From Pelistega ratti (GTDB lineage: Bacteria; Pseudomonadota; Gammaproteobacteria; Burkholderiales; Burkholderiaceae_B): a stretch of DNA of 64,000 nucleotides. Each line of letters starts with the position of its first letter. The stretch's first letter is position 1. Both the position numbers and the translations under genes were made by a program. The DNA is taken from positions 806,001-870,000 of the forward strand of contig NZ_CP047165.1 of the NCBI RefSeq assembly GCF_009833965.1. The letters are read 5' to 3'. Positions 7,784 to 17,958 of the stretch are shown here, in pieces. Below the pieces are notes generated by a model, which worked only from the letters and a program-made list of their open reading frames with translations, was not told where the DNA came from and searched no databases.

Positions 7784-9205
7784 TCAACCGATAATGGCTT
7801 TTGGCTCAAGGTAGGCATCCAAACCATAAACACCAAATTCCCGTCCGTAACCTGATTGTTTAAAACCGCCGAATGGAGCGAGATCATCGTGGAAATCACC
7901 GTTAATACACACTCGTCCGGCATCAATACGTTCGGCGATATAGTCAATACGTTTGCGATCTTTACCTGTAATATATGCTCCCAACCCAAATGGTGTATCA
8001 TTGGCAATAGCGATAGCATCCTCCTCATCTTTATAGGGAATAATGCACAGTACCGGACCAAAAATTTCTTCACGGGCAATACGCATTTGGTTACTCACAT
8101 TAGTAAACACGGTTGCCTTAACAAAATTGCCGTTTTCTAAGCCCTCAGGTTTACCCAAACCGCCTGCCAATAACTCAGCTTTATCTTCTTCAATACCAAT
8201 GCGGATATAATTTTGTACTGTTTGCCAGTGATTTGATGTCACCATCGGCCCGATTGTTGTGTCATTTTCTTGCGGTAAACCCACTTTCACTATATTTTTA
8301 ATAGCATTTTTGGCAAGTTCGTTTACTTCTGCCAAACGGTGTTGCGGTACGAGTAAACGGGTTGCAGCTACGCACGCCTGTCCGCTATTGATATAGCAAG
8401 CAAAGAGAGCCTGAGGAATAGCTGTAGCAAAATCGGCATCATCCAAAATAATATTCGGGGCTTTACCACCTAATTCTAAGGTAATCCGTTTCATGGTATC
8501 CACCGCCCCTTTTGCAATGGTTTTACCTACATTCGTTGATCCCGTGAACGTAATTTTGTTCACATCAGGATTACGGGTAATTTCTGCACCAACCACAGTC
8601 CCCTTACCCGTTACAAAATTCACCACGCCTTTTGGTAAACCGGCTTCGTGGAAAATTTCCATCATCAGTTGTGTTTGTCGGGCAGATAGTTCGCTCGGTT
8701 TAATCACGCAAGTACAACCGGCAGAAATGGCGGCAGAAACTTTGGTGGCAATAAAGCCGTTAGAGGAGTTCCATGGGATAATCACACCCACCACACCTAC
8801 AGCTTGTAAACGCACTTTTGAACGTCCGACTGTTGGTTCAAAATCATAATTTTCCAAAATATCTGCCATATTTTTGAAATCATTGACGGCACCGGAAATC
8901 AACAATTCAGTGAAATAACGCGGACAACCAAACTCTTCCATCATCACATCCATTAAATCTTGCTTACGCACTGCCATAATGTCGTGTAATTTGCGTAGAT
9001 AGCCAATACGCTCGGCTTTATCGGTATAGCGGAAAGTTTGAAATGCCGTTTTAGCAGCAGCAATCGCGTTTTGTGTATCCACCTCATCCGCTAATACCAC
9101 GCGGCTGACTTTTTCTCCACTGACAGGGCTGAACAATTCCAGCACCTCTGTCCCGTGCGGAGTCACAAATTCACCATTGATATAAATCTTGTTGATATCG
9201 TACAT
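7784..9205 (-). CDS. NAD(P)-dependent aldehyde dehydrogenase family protein
   Basis: Cytoplasmic aldehyde dehydrogenase of 473 residues, a normal length for the family. It contains the cofactor segment GVIIPWNSSNGF (about 138), FTGSTNVGK, the general-base motif LELGGKAPN (about 241-250), the catalytic cysteine in NSGQACVAATR (about 273-284) and EEIFGPV. The AGGAAA just upstream supports the ATG at 9205. A divergent AraC regulator shares its upstream region and an SDR follows downstream, which suggests an aldehyde-inducible detoxification or catabolic pair. The aldehyde cannot be named from sequence. Confidence 0.9.
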   Translation of the reverse strand: MYDINKIYINGEFVTPHGTEVLELFSPVSGEKVSRVVLADEVDTQNAIAAAKTAFQTFRYTDKAERIGYLRKLHDIMAVRKQDLMDVMMEEFGCPRYFTELLISGAVNDFKNMADILENYDFEPTVGRSKVRLQAVGVVGVIIPWNSSNGFIATKVSAAISAGCTCVIKPSELSARQTQLMMEIFHEAGLPKGVVNFVTGKGTVVGAEITRNPDVNKITFTGSTNVGKTIAKGAVDTMKRITLELGGKAPNIILDDADFATAIPQALFACYINSGQACVAATRLLVPQHRLAEVNELAKNAIKNIVKVGLPQENDTTIGPMVTSNHWQTVQNYIRIGIEEDKAELLAGGLGKPEGLENGNFVKATVFTNVSNQMRIAREEIFGPVLCIIPYKDEEDAIAIANDTPFGLGAYITGKDRKRIDYIAERIDAGRVCINGDFHDDLAPFGGFKQSGYGREFGVYGLDAYLEPKAIIG

Positions 9206-9377
9206 AGGATTTCCTTTTCTCGTTTACCATGTTTTCATCAATAGCTATTATTGGGGAAATTTCACTTTAAATGGTAGACTGTTTCTATCGTTTTCTTGCC
9301 TATTTTTATCAAATACCGAAATTTTATTACTATTTTGTTATACTCTTTCTCTGATAATGATAAACAGCAAATACCAC

Positions 9378-10247
9378 ATGATTAAACGCCAACAACTGAT
9401 TGAAGCCCTACTTGCTTTCTTGAAAAAAGACCAAATACTTGAACTGAAAAACACAGGATTAATCCTTTACCGCTGCGATACACCCATTAAACGTATTAGC
9501 TACTTACAAGAGCCTGCTGTCTGTTTTATTTTAAGAGGACAAAAAACAGTCTATTGGGGACAAAACCACCTGACCTACGGTAACGGGCAATATATGTGCT
9601 ACTCTATTGAGCTACCTATTACAGGCGAAGTATTGGGTGCAAGTGAAAGTTATCCTTATGTCGGCATACAATTAAAACTTGATACCACCATTTTATTACA
9701 ACTTTTGATAGATTCAGGCAAATCATTTTCTGATAAAACAGAGAGCAGTCCTATCCAAATCGGTATAATGAACGAAAAAATGACAGATGCACTTTATCGT
9801 CTTGCGAATCTGGCTTGCTATCCCGATGATATTGCCGTTCTTGCCCCTTTGATTCAAAAAGAATTGTATTATTACCTACTTCAGAGTGAAATCGGTGGCA
9901 GACTATGTGAAATAGTATCGTTGGGCGGACAAACCACCAGAATTATGCAGGCTATCGCCTATCTCAAATCCCACTTCAACCGCCCACTCACTATGCAATA
10001 CCTTGCTGATCAAGCGAATATGAGTGTGCCAAATTTTTATCGTCATTTTCGTCATATTGCCGCAATGAGTCCATTGCAGTATCAAAAATCCCTTCGTCTG
10101 ACTGAAGCATTCCGTCTCATCAACCAAGAGGGGAAAAGTATTGCTGATGCCGCCTATCAAGTTGGTTACGAATCCCCTAGCCAGTTCAGCCGCGAATACA
10201 AGCGCCACTTTGGTTATCCTCCCAAAGAGACAATACAACGCGAATAG
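9378..10247 (+). CDS. AraC-family transcriptional regulator
   Basis: Regulator of 289 residues with an AraC-type N-terminal domain (YLQEPAVCFILRGQKTVYWG, about 32-51) and two helix-turn-helix motifs at the C terminus (MQYLADQANMSVPNFYRHFR, then SIADAAYQVGYESPSQFSREYKR). The open frame extends to 9189, but that would overlap the aldehyde dehydrogenase start; I chose the ATG at 9378, where the family N terminus MIKRQQLIEALL begins. An in-frame ATG at 9357 is also possible; neither has a strong ribosome site. It is divergent from the aldehyde dehydrogenase gene and is probably its activator. Confidence 0.85.
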   Translation: MIKRQQLIEALLAFLKKDQILELKNTGLILYRCDTPIKRISYLQEPAVCFILRGQKTVYWGQNHLTYGNGQYMCYSIELPITGEVLGASESYPYVGIQLKLDTTILLQLLIDSGKSFSDKTESSPIQIGIMNEKMTDALYRLANLACYPDDIAVLAPLIQKELYYYLLQSEIGGRLCEIVSLGGQTTRIMQAIAYLKSHFNRPLTMQYLADQANMSVPNFYRHFRHIAAMSPLQYQKSLRLTEAFRLINQEGKSIADAAYQVGYESPSQFSREYKRHFGYPPKETIQRE

Positions 10248-10597
10248 AGAACAATGGCTTATTGGGGATAGTAATTATCTATAATCTAGGTAATCATCTA
10301 TCCTCATAATAATTTCTTATTCTCTTAATAATTAAACCTTTAATTTCAGATAATCCTTATTGAACTTTATATTAAGAATAGATTTTTGCTTCATTCAGTA
10401 TTATCGGTTTAGTTTTAATAAATACTTTTTATTCAAACCGATTAAACATATAGTAAAGTCACATTATTTATATTATTTAGAAGAATAAAGGGCTTATTAA
10501 AAAGCCCTAAAAATAAATACACAATTTAATTTTACACAATAAAATCAATAAGTTATTATTATCAGAATTGATATAACTTCACTAAATTTATACCTTT
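10248..10597. other. 350-bp AT-rich intergenic region
   Basis: No convincing ORF or RNA gene. Two weak hairpins are visible: ATCGGTTT/AAACCGAT at 10403-10442 with a long loop, and AGGGCTT/AAGCCCT at 10489-10508, which may end transcription from either side (araC-family gene on plus, mdaB on minus). Confidence 0.5.
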
Positions 10598-11182
10598 TTA
10601 TTGAGAAAACACTTTAGTAAGGTGTGCTTTATAATTAGCAATATACGTTGGCACATCAGGTGCTTTAATCACATCATTACAAATAAAGGTAGGTAATGCT
10701 TCTTTGATACCGATAAATTCATTCGCTTTATGAAAATGTAGATAAACACCATCTACCCCTTTCCCCTCAAAGAACTCATTTGGATCCGTAAAGGCTTCAA
10801 GAGGAGCATTCCATGTTAAAGATAACATATGTTTTTTACCATGAAGTAAACCACCTGTTCCATAATCTTTAGTTGGATTAACACGATGACGACCATCACT
10901 TTGATAGAGTTTTCCATATCCAGCCGTAAAGACCTCATCAATATATTTTTTTACTGTCCAAGGCTCTCCCATCCACCAACCAGGCATTTGCCAAATAACA
11001 GCATCCATCCATAAGAATTTTTCAACTTCTGTGGCAATATCATAGCCATTATCTATCACTGTTTCCTGCACTTGGTGTCCAAGCTGTTTTAATACCTCAG
11101 ATGCTGTGTGGTGTAAAGTATGGTTAAGCTGACCATTTGAATGTCCAAAGGCTTTACCACCATCTAATAATAAAATATTCAT
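10598..11182 (-). CDS. mdaB: NAD(P)H:quinone oxidoreductase MdaB
   Basis: Flavodoxin-fold quinone reductase of 194 residues that reduces quinones by two electrons and so limits redox cycling. It aligns along its whole length with E. coli MdaB from memory: AFGHSNGQLN (FMN loop), the aromatic signature VIWQMPGWWMGEPWTVKKYID at about 62-82 and MLSLTWNAPLEAFTD (about 116-130). The ATG at 11182 has AAAGGAAG upstream. It is transcribed in the same direction as oxyR, which lies 180 bases upstream, so oxidative-stress control by OxyR is plausible. Confidence 0.92.
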   Translation of the reverse strand: MNILLLDGGKAFGHSNGQLNHTLHHTASEVLKQLGHQVQETVIDNGYDIATEVEKFLWMDAVIWQMPGWWMGEPWTVKKYIDEVFTAGYGKLYQSDGRHRVNPTKDYGTGGLLHGKKHMLSLTWNAPLEAFTDPNEFFEGKGVDGVYLHFHKANEFIGIKEALPTFICNDVIKAPDVPTYIANYKAHLTKVFSQ

Positions 11183-11303
11183 TGATACTTCCTTTATTTT
11201 ATTAAGCCATCTCTATTATAAAAAATATTTGGGTACTATATCTTATTGTGAACAACAATCTAAACTTTTATCAAATAAAATTTATCTCACTGAAATTTAA
11301 CCA

Positions 11304-11342
11304 TAAAAAAACGGGCTTCAGCACTTGTCTAAAATCCGTCTT
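11304..11342 (-). terminator. Probable oxyR terminator
   Basis: On the minus strand an imperfect stem (ACGG...CCGT arms) is followed by seven T residues, just after the oxyR stop. The loop is long, so strength is uncertain. Confidence 0.5.
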
Positions 11343-11361
11343 TAGATACTACTCAGATAAG

Positions 11362-12288
11362 CTATAACATATCTACCCCAAAAACACCTGACTGCTTAAT
11401 TGCTTTGACTAAAGCATCAATAGCAGGTTGGCGAGAAAAACTACGCCGCCAAGCTAATACAACTTCTCGACTAGGAACAGGATCTTGTAGAGGAATATAG
11501 CGGACTAAATCATGCCCGTCATTCGTCAATTCTGGTACGGCACTCTTGGGTAATAGCGTAATACCCAACCCAGCAGCAACCATATGTCGGATAGTTTCTA
11601 AGGAAGAACCTTCAAAAGAGCGTTGAATACCAGAGTCATTTGAAGAAAAACGAGACATCTCAGGGCATACCTCTAACACCTGATCTCGGAAACAATGCCC
11701 ACTACCAAGTAACAACATCGTTTCTTCTTTGAGGTCCTTGACATTAATTGATAATTCATCCGCCCAGCGATGGTGACTAGGTACAGCAGCAACAAACTCT
11801 TCACGGTATAAGGGTTCAATTTCTAAACCAGAATCGGGTAAAGGTAACGCCATAATGGCACAATCCACCTCACCTAAACGTAGAAGTTCCAATAAACGTA
11901 CTGTAAAATTTTCCTGTAAAATCAAGGGCATTTGCGGTGTTAATTCTAACTGCTTACGGACTAATTTAGGCAATAAATAAGGAGCAATCGTATGAATAAC
12001 CCCTACTTTTAAAGGACCTTCTAACGGATCATGACCTTGTCGAGCAATCTCTTTAAGATGAGTGCTAGCTTCTAAAATACGCTGTGCTTGTGTAACAATT
12101 CGCTGACCAATAGGTGTAACCGTCACCTCAGTTCCCCCTCGTTCAAATAGGGTAACACCTAACTCATCTTCTAGTTTTTTAATTGCCACAGAAAGCGTAG
12201 GTTGGCTGACAAAACAAGCCTTTGCTGCACGACCAAAATGCTTCTCACGAGCAACAACAATTACGTATTTTAGTTCAATTAATGTCAC
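11362..12288 (-). CDS. oxyR: LysR-family hydrogen-peroxide sensor OxyR
   Basis: Transcription activator of 308 residues. The N-terminal helix-turn-helix (HFGRAAKACFVSQPTLSVAI) is followed by a substrate-binding-like domain carrying the two redox cysteines in OxyR contexts: GSGHCFRDQVLEVC, matching Cys199 and Cys208 of E. coli OxyR, which form the disulphide on peroxide exposure. The start codon is GTG at 12288, with only a weak AGAG upstream, as the family N terminus MTLIELKYV begins there. mdaB follows on the same strand; cysK and sodB are elsewhere in the window. OxyR targets would include peroxide-defence genes. Confidence 0.95.
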   Translation of the reverse strand: MTLIELKYVIVVAREKHFGRAAKACFVSQPTLSVAIKKLEDELGVTLFERGGTEVTVTPIGQRIVTQAQRILEASTHLKEIARQGHDPLEGPLKVGVIHTIAPYLLPKLVRKQLELTPQMPLILQENFTVRLLELLRLGEVDCAIMALPLPDSGLEIEPLYREEFVAAVPSHHRWADELSINVKDLKEETMLLLGSGHCFRDQVLEVCPEMSRFSSNDSGIQRSFEGSSLETIRHMVAAGLGITLLPKSAVPELTNDGHDLVRYIPLQDPVPSREVVLAWRRSFSRQPAIDALVKAIKQSGVFGVDML

Positions 12289-12775
12289 GATAAACTCTAA
12301 AAAATAATATAAATAGACTCGCTACCTTATAAAGAAGAATACTTCATACACTATGTTATAAAGAAAATTTACTTAAAAACCAGAAATATCCTCTCTTTAA
12401 TAAAATAACCTTATTAAATGTAGTAGTTTAGTCTTGTTTACTTATATAAGCAAGTAGCATACCCTATAAAGTTATATTTAAGTTATCCCGAAAAAGTTAC
12501 GTCAGTTATACTTATTTTTTGAATAAATCTCTACAATATTTATGATTTCCCCTAAAGAATAATATGACTAAAGTATAAATCTCATCTTCATCAAATGGCT
12601 AAGCATCATAAAAATCTACTCACTCTTATACCACTAAATAGATAGACAAAAAAAACCTGCTACCTTAGTAGCAGGAAAAAGCTTTTAAAGAGAAAGTATC
12701 AAATGAGGGAAAATACCTCTCCTTAAAAGGATGTAGAAACCTAATTACTTATAAGTATAACAGTAATATCTTAAA
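12289..12775. other. 487-bp intergenic region between oxyR and cysK
   Basis: Very AT-rich, without a supported ORF or RNA gene. It must hold the oxyR promoter near its left end and carries the cysK terminator at 12647-12675. The stretch 12465-12500 contains several AGTTAT-like words of unclear meaning. Confidence 0.5.
12647..12675 (-). terminator. cysK intrinsic terminator
   Basis: CCTGCTAC-CTTA-GTAGCAGG is a perfect 8-bp stem; on the minus strand it is followed by a run of T residues. It lies about 100 bases after the cysK stop. Confidence 0.85.
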
Positions 12776-13753
12776 TTACTTAGCAATACCCTTTTCATCA
12801 AATAGGTTTTCAAATAATGCAGAGCTGAGATAACGCTCACCTGAGTCAGGTAGTACAGCCACAATCACTTTTCCAGCATTTTCAGGACGTTTAGCAAGAC
12901 GAACTGCCGCAGCCACTGCTGCACCACTTGAAATACCTGATAAAATTCCCTCTTCTCGACCTAGGCGTAAAGTGTATTCAAATGCCTCTTCATTTGATAC
13001 TTGCTCAACACTATCTATTAAGGATAAGTCAAGAACACCAGGGATAAAACCAGCGCCAAGACCTTGGATTTTATGAGGACCCGGCTTTAATTCTTCACCA
13101 TTACGCTGTTGTGTCAATACGGGACTATCAGTTGGTTCTACGGCAACCGATTGAATTGCTTTGCCTTTTGTCTTTTTGATATAGCGTGTTGCTCCTGTAA
13201 TTGTACCCCCTGTACCCACACCAGAGACAAGAATATCAACAGCTCCCTCTGTCGCATCCCAAATCTCAGGGCCTGTTGTACGTTCATGTACCGCTGGGTT
13301 AGCAGGATTTTCAAATTGTTTTAAAAGCACATATTTATTAGGATCAGAAGCAACAATTTCCTCTGCTTTGGCAATAGCGCCTTTCATCCCTTTTGCACCT
13401 TCCGTCAGTACCAATTTTGCCCCAAAAGCAACTAATAATTTACGGCGCTCTAAACTCATGGTTTCTGGCATCGTTAATGTAACAGGAATACCTTTAGCAG
13501 CACCCACATAAGCGAGTGCAATACCCGTATTACCACTGGTTGCTTCAACAATCTCTTTACCTGGACCTAGTACGCCGCGAGCAAGGGCATCTTCAACCAT
13601 CGCTACACCAATACGATCTTTAACAGAATAAGCAGGATTACGACCCTCTACTTTTACTAATACAGTAGCAGCAGCACCTTCTGTAAGACGATTCAATTTA
13701 ATAAGTGGTGTATTACCGATTGATTGTGTATTATTTTCAAACCATTTAGACAT
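12776..13753 (-). CDS. cysK: Cysteine synthase A (O-acetylserine sulfhydrylase)
   Basis: PLP enzyme of 325 residues that makes L-cysteine from O-acetylserine and sulfide in the cytoplasm. The Schiff-base lysine lies in [11 protein letters not shown] (about residue 45), followed by the substrate loop [12 protein letters not shown] (about 68-79), the phosphate-binding [10 protein letters not shown] (about 176-185) and [11 protein letters not shown] near the C terminus. Length and motifs fit CysK rather than CysM ([20 protein letters not shown]). Ribosome site AAGGGG precedes the ATG at 13753. It is a single gene with its own terminator downstream; no sulfur operon partners are adjacent. Confidence 0.95.
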   Translation of the reverse strand: MSKWFENNTQSIGNTPLIKLNRLTEGAAATVLVKVEGRNPAYSVKDRIGVAMVEDALARGVLGPGKEIVEATSGNTGIALAYVGAAKGIPVTLTMPETMSLERRKLLVAFGAKLVLTEGAKGMKGAIAKAEEIVASDPNKYVLLKQFENPANPAVHERTTGPEIWDATEGAVDILVSGVGTGGTITGATRYIKKTKGKAIQSVAVEPTDSPVLTQQRNGEELKPGPHKIQGLGAGFIPGVLDLSLIDSVEQVSNEEAFEYTLRLGREEGILSGISSGAAVAAAVRLAKRPENAGKVIVAVLPDSGERYLSSALFENLFDEKGIAK

Positions 13754-13960
13754 TATATATCCCCTTGTTATTGATAATAGACTAATTCATAAGTATATAT
13801 TATCAGTCATATCATTACATATATAAAAAACTTTTTATTGATTTCATACGGCTTAATAAAGCTATTCATTCTCAAAAAAGTAAACTTAACAAAGTATAAA
13901 AGTATTATTTTAAAAATAAAAATAATGTTTTATTGTTTTTATATTTCTTATAGTTATATA

Positions 13961-13996
13961 AAAAAAGGGGCTCATTATAAATGAGTTCCCCTTTTA
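13961..13996 (-). terminator. ppiD intrinsic terminator
   Basis: AAAGGGG-CTCAT / ATGAG-TT-CCCCTTT stem with a small bulge, just after the ppiD stop; on the minus strand it runs into TTTTTT. Confidence 0.75.
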
Positions 13997-14011
13997 AATT
14001 AATTTAGCAAT

Positions 14012-15922
14012 TTACTGCTGTTCTTCCTCAAGTAATGTTTTCGCCAATGGAAGAATCTCTACCTTATGCATTTTCCGTAAATTTGCCGTAAAGTCTTTAC
14101 TGACCTCATTACCCAATACCACATCCAACATCGGTGCTTGGTACTGTGTAAATAAGTCTTTTAAATCTTGCTTATCTGCCGTAACACCTTCAATTCGAGC
14201 AATAACATAAGCATTATTCACAGATAGCCCAATATAGTGAGGTAATTTATCAACAGGTGCTGTCATAATTTGATTCAGCAACGCTTCAGGTAAATTTGTG
14301 GTAAAACGACTAATACCAACAGCTGTACCAAACCCTTCTTGTGTTTGATCCAGTTGAGCTTGTTCCAATACTTTTTGTCCTGTTTGCTCTGCCAAAGCAT
14401 GTGCTTTTTCATTCAACATCATAAAAGACGCCTGTTGCGTTACTTTTGCTAATGGGGGAATATGTTTTTCAACCTTATCACGAATACGAATAACTAATAA
14501 TTCTGCTGGTGAGGCTTCAATCACACCAGAGTTTAACCCTTGCGTAAACATTTCTGCCGAAAACACATCTTCACGCACACGAGGTAATGTAAAGAAACGC
14601 TCTACCTCACTACCTAACGCTGCCTTAGCTCCTGCTTGTGCTTTAGGTAATAAACCACTTCGAGAAATACCATCTACCTGCTGAACTTTAAGTCCTAATG
14701 CATCCGCAATCGCTTGTAAAGAATCATGGTTTTCTTGTGCAAGACGTGTTAAATCGGTTGCCATAGTTGCAAAACGATCAGAAGCCAACTGTAAACGAAC
14801 TTCTTTAGCAATTTCCTCTTTCACTTCAGCAAAAGGTTTAACCGTACCACCTTGAATACTCACAATTTGGAAAACATGGTAGTTATTACCAAGTTGAATA
14901 GGATCCGTAATACCTGTTTCTTTAGGAGTAAAAACGGCCTCATCAATAGTGCTAATTTGTCCACGTTGCAGTAAACCTAAATCACCACCCGTATTTTTAG
15001 TACCATTATCAAGAGAATATTCTTTTGCTAGTGCTTCAAATTGAGTAGGATCTTGTTTTGCTTTAAGTGCTACCTCTTGTGCCTTTTCTAAAGTATCGAC
15101 TTGAATATGACGAATATGACGGCGTTCTACTTCTGAAAAACGGCGAATATTACTTTGGTAATAACTTTCAAGCTCTGCATCAGAAGGCGTATTAACTTGA
15201 GCAACAGCGGCTTCTTGGTTTAATAAAATATAGTCAAGATTCACATATTCAGGAATTTCAAAAGAAGTTTTATTCTCCTCATACCATTTACTTAACTCTT
15301 CTTCAGAAACTTGAATACCATTAATAAATGCCTCATTATTAAACCAACGTAAACGTACTTGACGCTCTTCTGACATAGCATCACCTAATGCCTTAACTGT
15401 CTTAGCAGGCATCACTACGCTATCAGCGATAGGATTAATCACTAAACCAATGGCTTCATTACGACGTACACTATTCTCATATTGTAAGGCACTCGCCCCA
15501 ATCCCTGTTAGAAATCGGTTATAAGCATCCATACTAAAATGACCGTTTTCCTGTGCTTGCGGTAATTGGGCAATAGTTTGGCGAACAAGACTTTCAGGGG
15601 CAGAAAATTTATCCTGAATAGCCGTTTCTTGGATAACCATCGCATCAATTAAACCATTTAACCAAGCCTCTCTCGCCGCTGGCGTATCCACTTGAGCAAT
15701 ATCAAAATTAGCACCTTGGCTCGTTCTTAATTCATGTAAACGATTTGTCCAAGAATGATTAAACTCTGATTGAGTAATGTTCTGTTTATTGATAGTAGCA
15801 ATACGGTCTTCAGTTACACTAAACCCTTGATCAGCAACCACACTAAATAAAAAAGATGGCATACCTAATACAAACAGTAAAATCATCAATAAACGCGAAT
15901 GTCGGCGAATAAAATCTAACAT
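14012..15922 (-). CDS. ppiD: Periplasmic peptidyl-prolyl isomerase / chaperone PpiD
   Basis: Inner-membrane-anchored folding factor of 636 residues, close to the usual PpiD length. The start MLDFIRRHSRLLMILLFVLG is the typical single N-terminal membrane anchor, followed by a SurA-type N-terminal chaperone domain (about 35-190), one parvulin domain at about 255-360 (RRHIRHIQV, then GGDLGLLQRGQI and YHVFQIVSI) and a C-terminal chaperone region. It would help outer-membrane and secreted proteins leave the Sec translocon. AGAGAAAA precedes the ATG. It is a single transcription unit ended by the hairpin at 13961. Confidence 0.92.
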   Translation of the reverse strand: MLDFIRRHSRLLMILLFVLGMPSFLFSVVADQGFSVTEDRIATINKQNITQSEFNHSWTNRLHELRTSQGANFDIAQVDTPAAREAWLNGLIDAMVIQETAIQDKFSAPESLVRQTIAQLPQAQENGHFSMDAYNRFLTGIGASALQYENSVRRNEAIGLVINPIADSVVMPAKTVKALGDAMSEERQVRLRWFNNEAFINGIQVSEEELSKWYEENKTSFEIPEYVNLDYILLNQEAAVAQVNTPSDAELESYYQSNIRRFSEVERRHIRHIQVDTLEKAQEVALKAKQDPTQFEALAKEYSLDNGTKNTGGDLGLLQRGQISTIDEAVFTPKETGITDPIQLGNNYHVFQIVSIQGGTVKPFAEVKEEIAKEVRLQLASDRFATMATDLTRLAQENHDSLQAIADALGLKVQQVDGISRSGLLPKAQAGAKAALGSEVERFFTLPRVREDVFSAEMFTQGLNSGVIEASPAELLVIRIRDKVEKHIPPLAKVTQQASFMMLNEKAHALAEQTGQKVLEQAQLDQTQEGFGTAVGISRFTTNLPEALLNQIMTAPVDKLPHYIGLSVNNAYVIARIEGVTADKQDLKDLFTQYQAPMLDVVLGNEVSKDFTANLRKMHKVEILPLAKTLLEEEQQ

Positions 15923-16289
15923 ATTATTTTCTCTATATGAACGCGTATATACGCAAGTAATTTGTCCAAATCAATAAAGACAAAAAGTCTTGAACGCCTA
16001 TTTTAGCAGATTCATACCCATTTACCTTAACACTTCGGCTTTCACCCTATAGAATAAGCCGAAAAAGAGCTTATTTTTTATTCTATTTTATTGTTATACC
16101 TAACGGTTATTAAGTTAAGCTAAAAGATTACTTCTCTACTATCGCATTTGGAATAAAGTTAAAAAGTTATTTACCACAATCTACAAATTCATCACGACAA
16201 AATAAACGCTATTCAATATCTCTACACAAAGAAAATAATGAATCTGCGGTAAAATAAGGTTTATTAGTTTTTATACAAAAGGATACAGA
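15923..16289. other. 367-bp divergent intergenic region (ppiD / ugpQ promoters)
   Basis: No ORF or RNA gene is supported. A stem TTCGGCTT/AAGCCGAA with a 14-base loop lies at 16034-16063, without a T run. The region should contain divergent promoters for ppiD and ugpQ. Confidence 0.5.
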
Positions 16290-17033
16290 ATGTCATCTAA
16301 GCATTGGGCTTACCCTCGTCTTGTTGCACACCGTGGTGCTGGTACATTTGCCCCTGAAAATACCTTAGCAGCTATGCGATGTGGGCTTGATTATGGTTTT
16401 GATATGGTTGAGTTTGATGTCAAATTAAGCCAAGACAATGTACTTATCCTTATGCATGATGACGATGTAACACGTACATCAACGAGTCTGGGACTTGTTG
16501 CTCAAATGGATTACAAGCAACTGCAAACACTTGATGTGGGGCAGTGGCACAGTGCTTATTATGCAGGTGAACCTATCCCTACCTTAGAAAATATTATTCG
16601 CTTTATACAAGAAAATAATATGCTTTGCAATATTGAGATTAAGCCTTGCCCTAACCGTGAAAAAATTACAGGACAATTAGTTGCCAAAGCAGTTACCAAA
16701 TGGTTTGCAAAATCCGATACACTCCCCTTACTCTCTTCTTTTTCAGCAGAAGCATTAGAGGCAGCATACCAAGAAGCCCCTAAAATTCCTCGTGCATTCT
16801 TATGTGAATCCTATAATGCCTCTGTCAAGAAAATAGCTAAAAAACTGGCTTGTGTTGCTATTAACCCTGACCACCAGATACTGACAGAAAAAATGATTAA
16901 AACCATCCATAAAGATGGATTTAAAATTTGTACTTGGACAGTAAATGACTATCAAAGAGCCAAACAATTACAACAATGGGGGTGTGATGTGATTATCACG
17001 GATGAATTAGAGCGATTAGCCTCTTTAGCCTAA
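16290..17033 (+). CDS. ugpQ: Glycerophosphodiester phosphodiesterase (UgpQ-like)
   Basis: Cytoplasmic hydrolase of 247 residues that releases sn-glycerol 3-phosphate from deacylated phospholipids. GDPD catalytic motifs are all present: LVAHRGAG (catalytic His, residue about 14), PENTLAA, FDMVEFDVKLSQD (metal-binding Glu and Asp, about 39-52), LMHDDDVTRTS (second catalytic His, about 57) and NIEIKPC (about 114). No signal peptide, so UgpQ-like rather than periplasmic GlpQ. AAAGGA stands about 8 bases before the ATG. rlmJ follows on the same strand after 63 bases. Confidence 0.92.
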   Translation: MSSKHWAYPRLVAHRGAGTFAPENTLAAMRCGLDYGFDMVEFDVKLSQDNVLILMHDDDVTRTSTSLGLVAQMDYKQLQTLDVGQWHSAYYAGEPIPTLENIIRFIQENNMLCNIEIKPCPNREKITGQLVAKAVTKWFAKSDTLPLLSSFSAEALEAAYQEAPKIPRAFLCESYNASVKKIAKKLACVAINPDHQILTEKMIKTIHKDGFKICTWTVNDYQRAKQLQQWGCDVIITDELERLASLA

Positions 17034-17096
17034 TAATCTTAATAAATTTACTCCCTCTCTTATTCATAAAACTTACTGATCCATTAAGGAGCTACT

Positions 17097-17954
17097 GTGT
17101 TTAGTTATCGCCACGCTTTTCATGCGGGTAATCATGCAGATGTCCTAAAACATACTGTACTTATCCATGTTTTAAATTATTTTAATCGTAAACCAACACC
17201 CTATTGGGTCATTGATACACACGCTGGGGCAGGTATTTACGATTTAGGCGATGAATGGGCAGAAAAAACAGCCGAATTTACCACTGGGATTACACGTCTT
17301 TGGCATCAAAGTGATTTACCAGAAGATTTACAGCACTATGTGAACTATATTAAAGACCTCAACTTAGGTGAGTCACTACAATTTTACCCGGGCTCACCTT
17401 GGATTGCATTAGAATATATGCGAGAAGGCGATCGTTTACGATTATTTGAATTGCACCCCAGTGAATTTCAAGTATTACAAGATCATATTGCTCAGCAAGA
17501 TAGACAAATCAGCCGACAGGTAACCATATTTGAGAAAAACGGTTTTGATTTCTTAAAATCACAACTACCACCACCGCCTCGCCGTGCTATTACACTGATT
17601 GATCCCTCTTATGAAGATAAAACCGATTACCGTCATGTTCTTAAAACCGTCAAAGAGGCACTAGCACGTTTTCAGACAGGTTGTTACCTTATTTGGTATC
17701 CTCTCGTGCAACGTAAAGAGGTTTTTGATATGGTTCACCATCTTGAGAAACTACCCAATGTAAGCTGGATAAACGCAGCACTAACAGTAAAAAGACCAAC
17801 AAAAACAGGGTATGGCTTACATGGTAGTGGTATGTTTATTATCAACCCTCCCTATACGCTATTACCTGCCCTACAAAAAATAATGCCCTACCTCGTTACC
17901 CATTTAGGGGAAGATGATAAGGCAAGTTTCCAGCTAAACCATTTTGAGAAGTAA
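17097..17954 (+). CDS. rlmJ: 23S rRNA (adenine-2030-N6)-methyltransferase RlmJ
   Basis: Methylates A2030 of 23S rRNA. The 285-residue protein begins with the conserved MFSYRHAFHAGNHADVLKH, using a GTG start at 17097 with AAGGAG six bases before it. It then shows the SAM site DTHAGAG (about 42-48), YPGSP and the amino-methylase motif LIDPSYE at about 164-170. The usual N6-methylase motif is DPPY; the Ser in place of the second Pro may be normal for betaproteobacterial RlmJ, but I cannot check that here. The gene ends only 4 bases from the convergent greB stop, and no terminator is seen between them. Confidence 0.92.
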   Translation: MFSYRHAFHAGNHADVLKHTVLIHVLNYFNRKPTPYWVIDTHAGAGIYDLGDEWAEKTAEFTTGITRLWHQSDLPEDLQHYVNYIKDLNLGESLQFYPGSPWIALEYMREGDRLRLFELHPSEFQVLQDHIAQQDRQISRQVTIFEKNGFDFLKSQLPPPPRRAITLIDPSYEDKTDYRHVLKTVKEALARFQTGCYLIWYPLVQRKEVFDMVHHLEKLPNVSWINAALTVKRPTKTGYGLHGSGMFIINPPYTLLPALQKIMPYLVTHLGEDDKASFQLNHFEK

Positions 17955-17958
17955 AACA

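Noticed and set aside
16034..16063. TTCGGCTT/AAGCCGAA hairpin between ppiD and ugpQ
   Set aside because: Long 14-base loop, no T run and position between divergent genes; not a convincing terminator or RNA.
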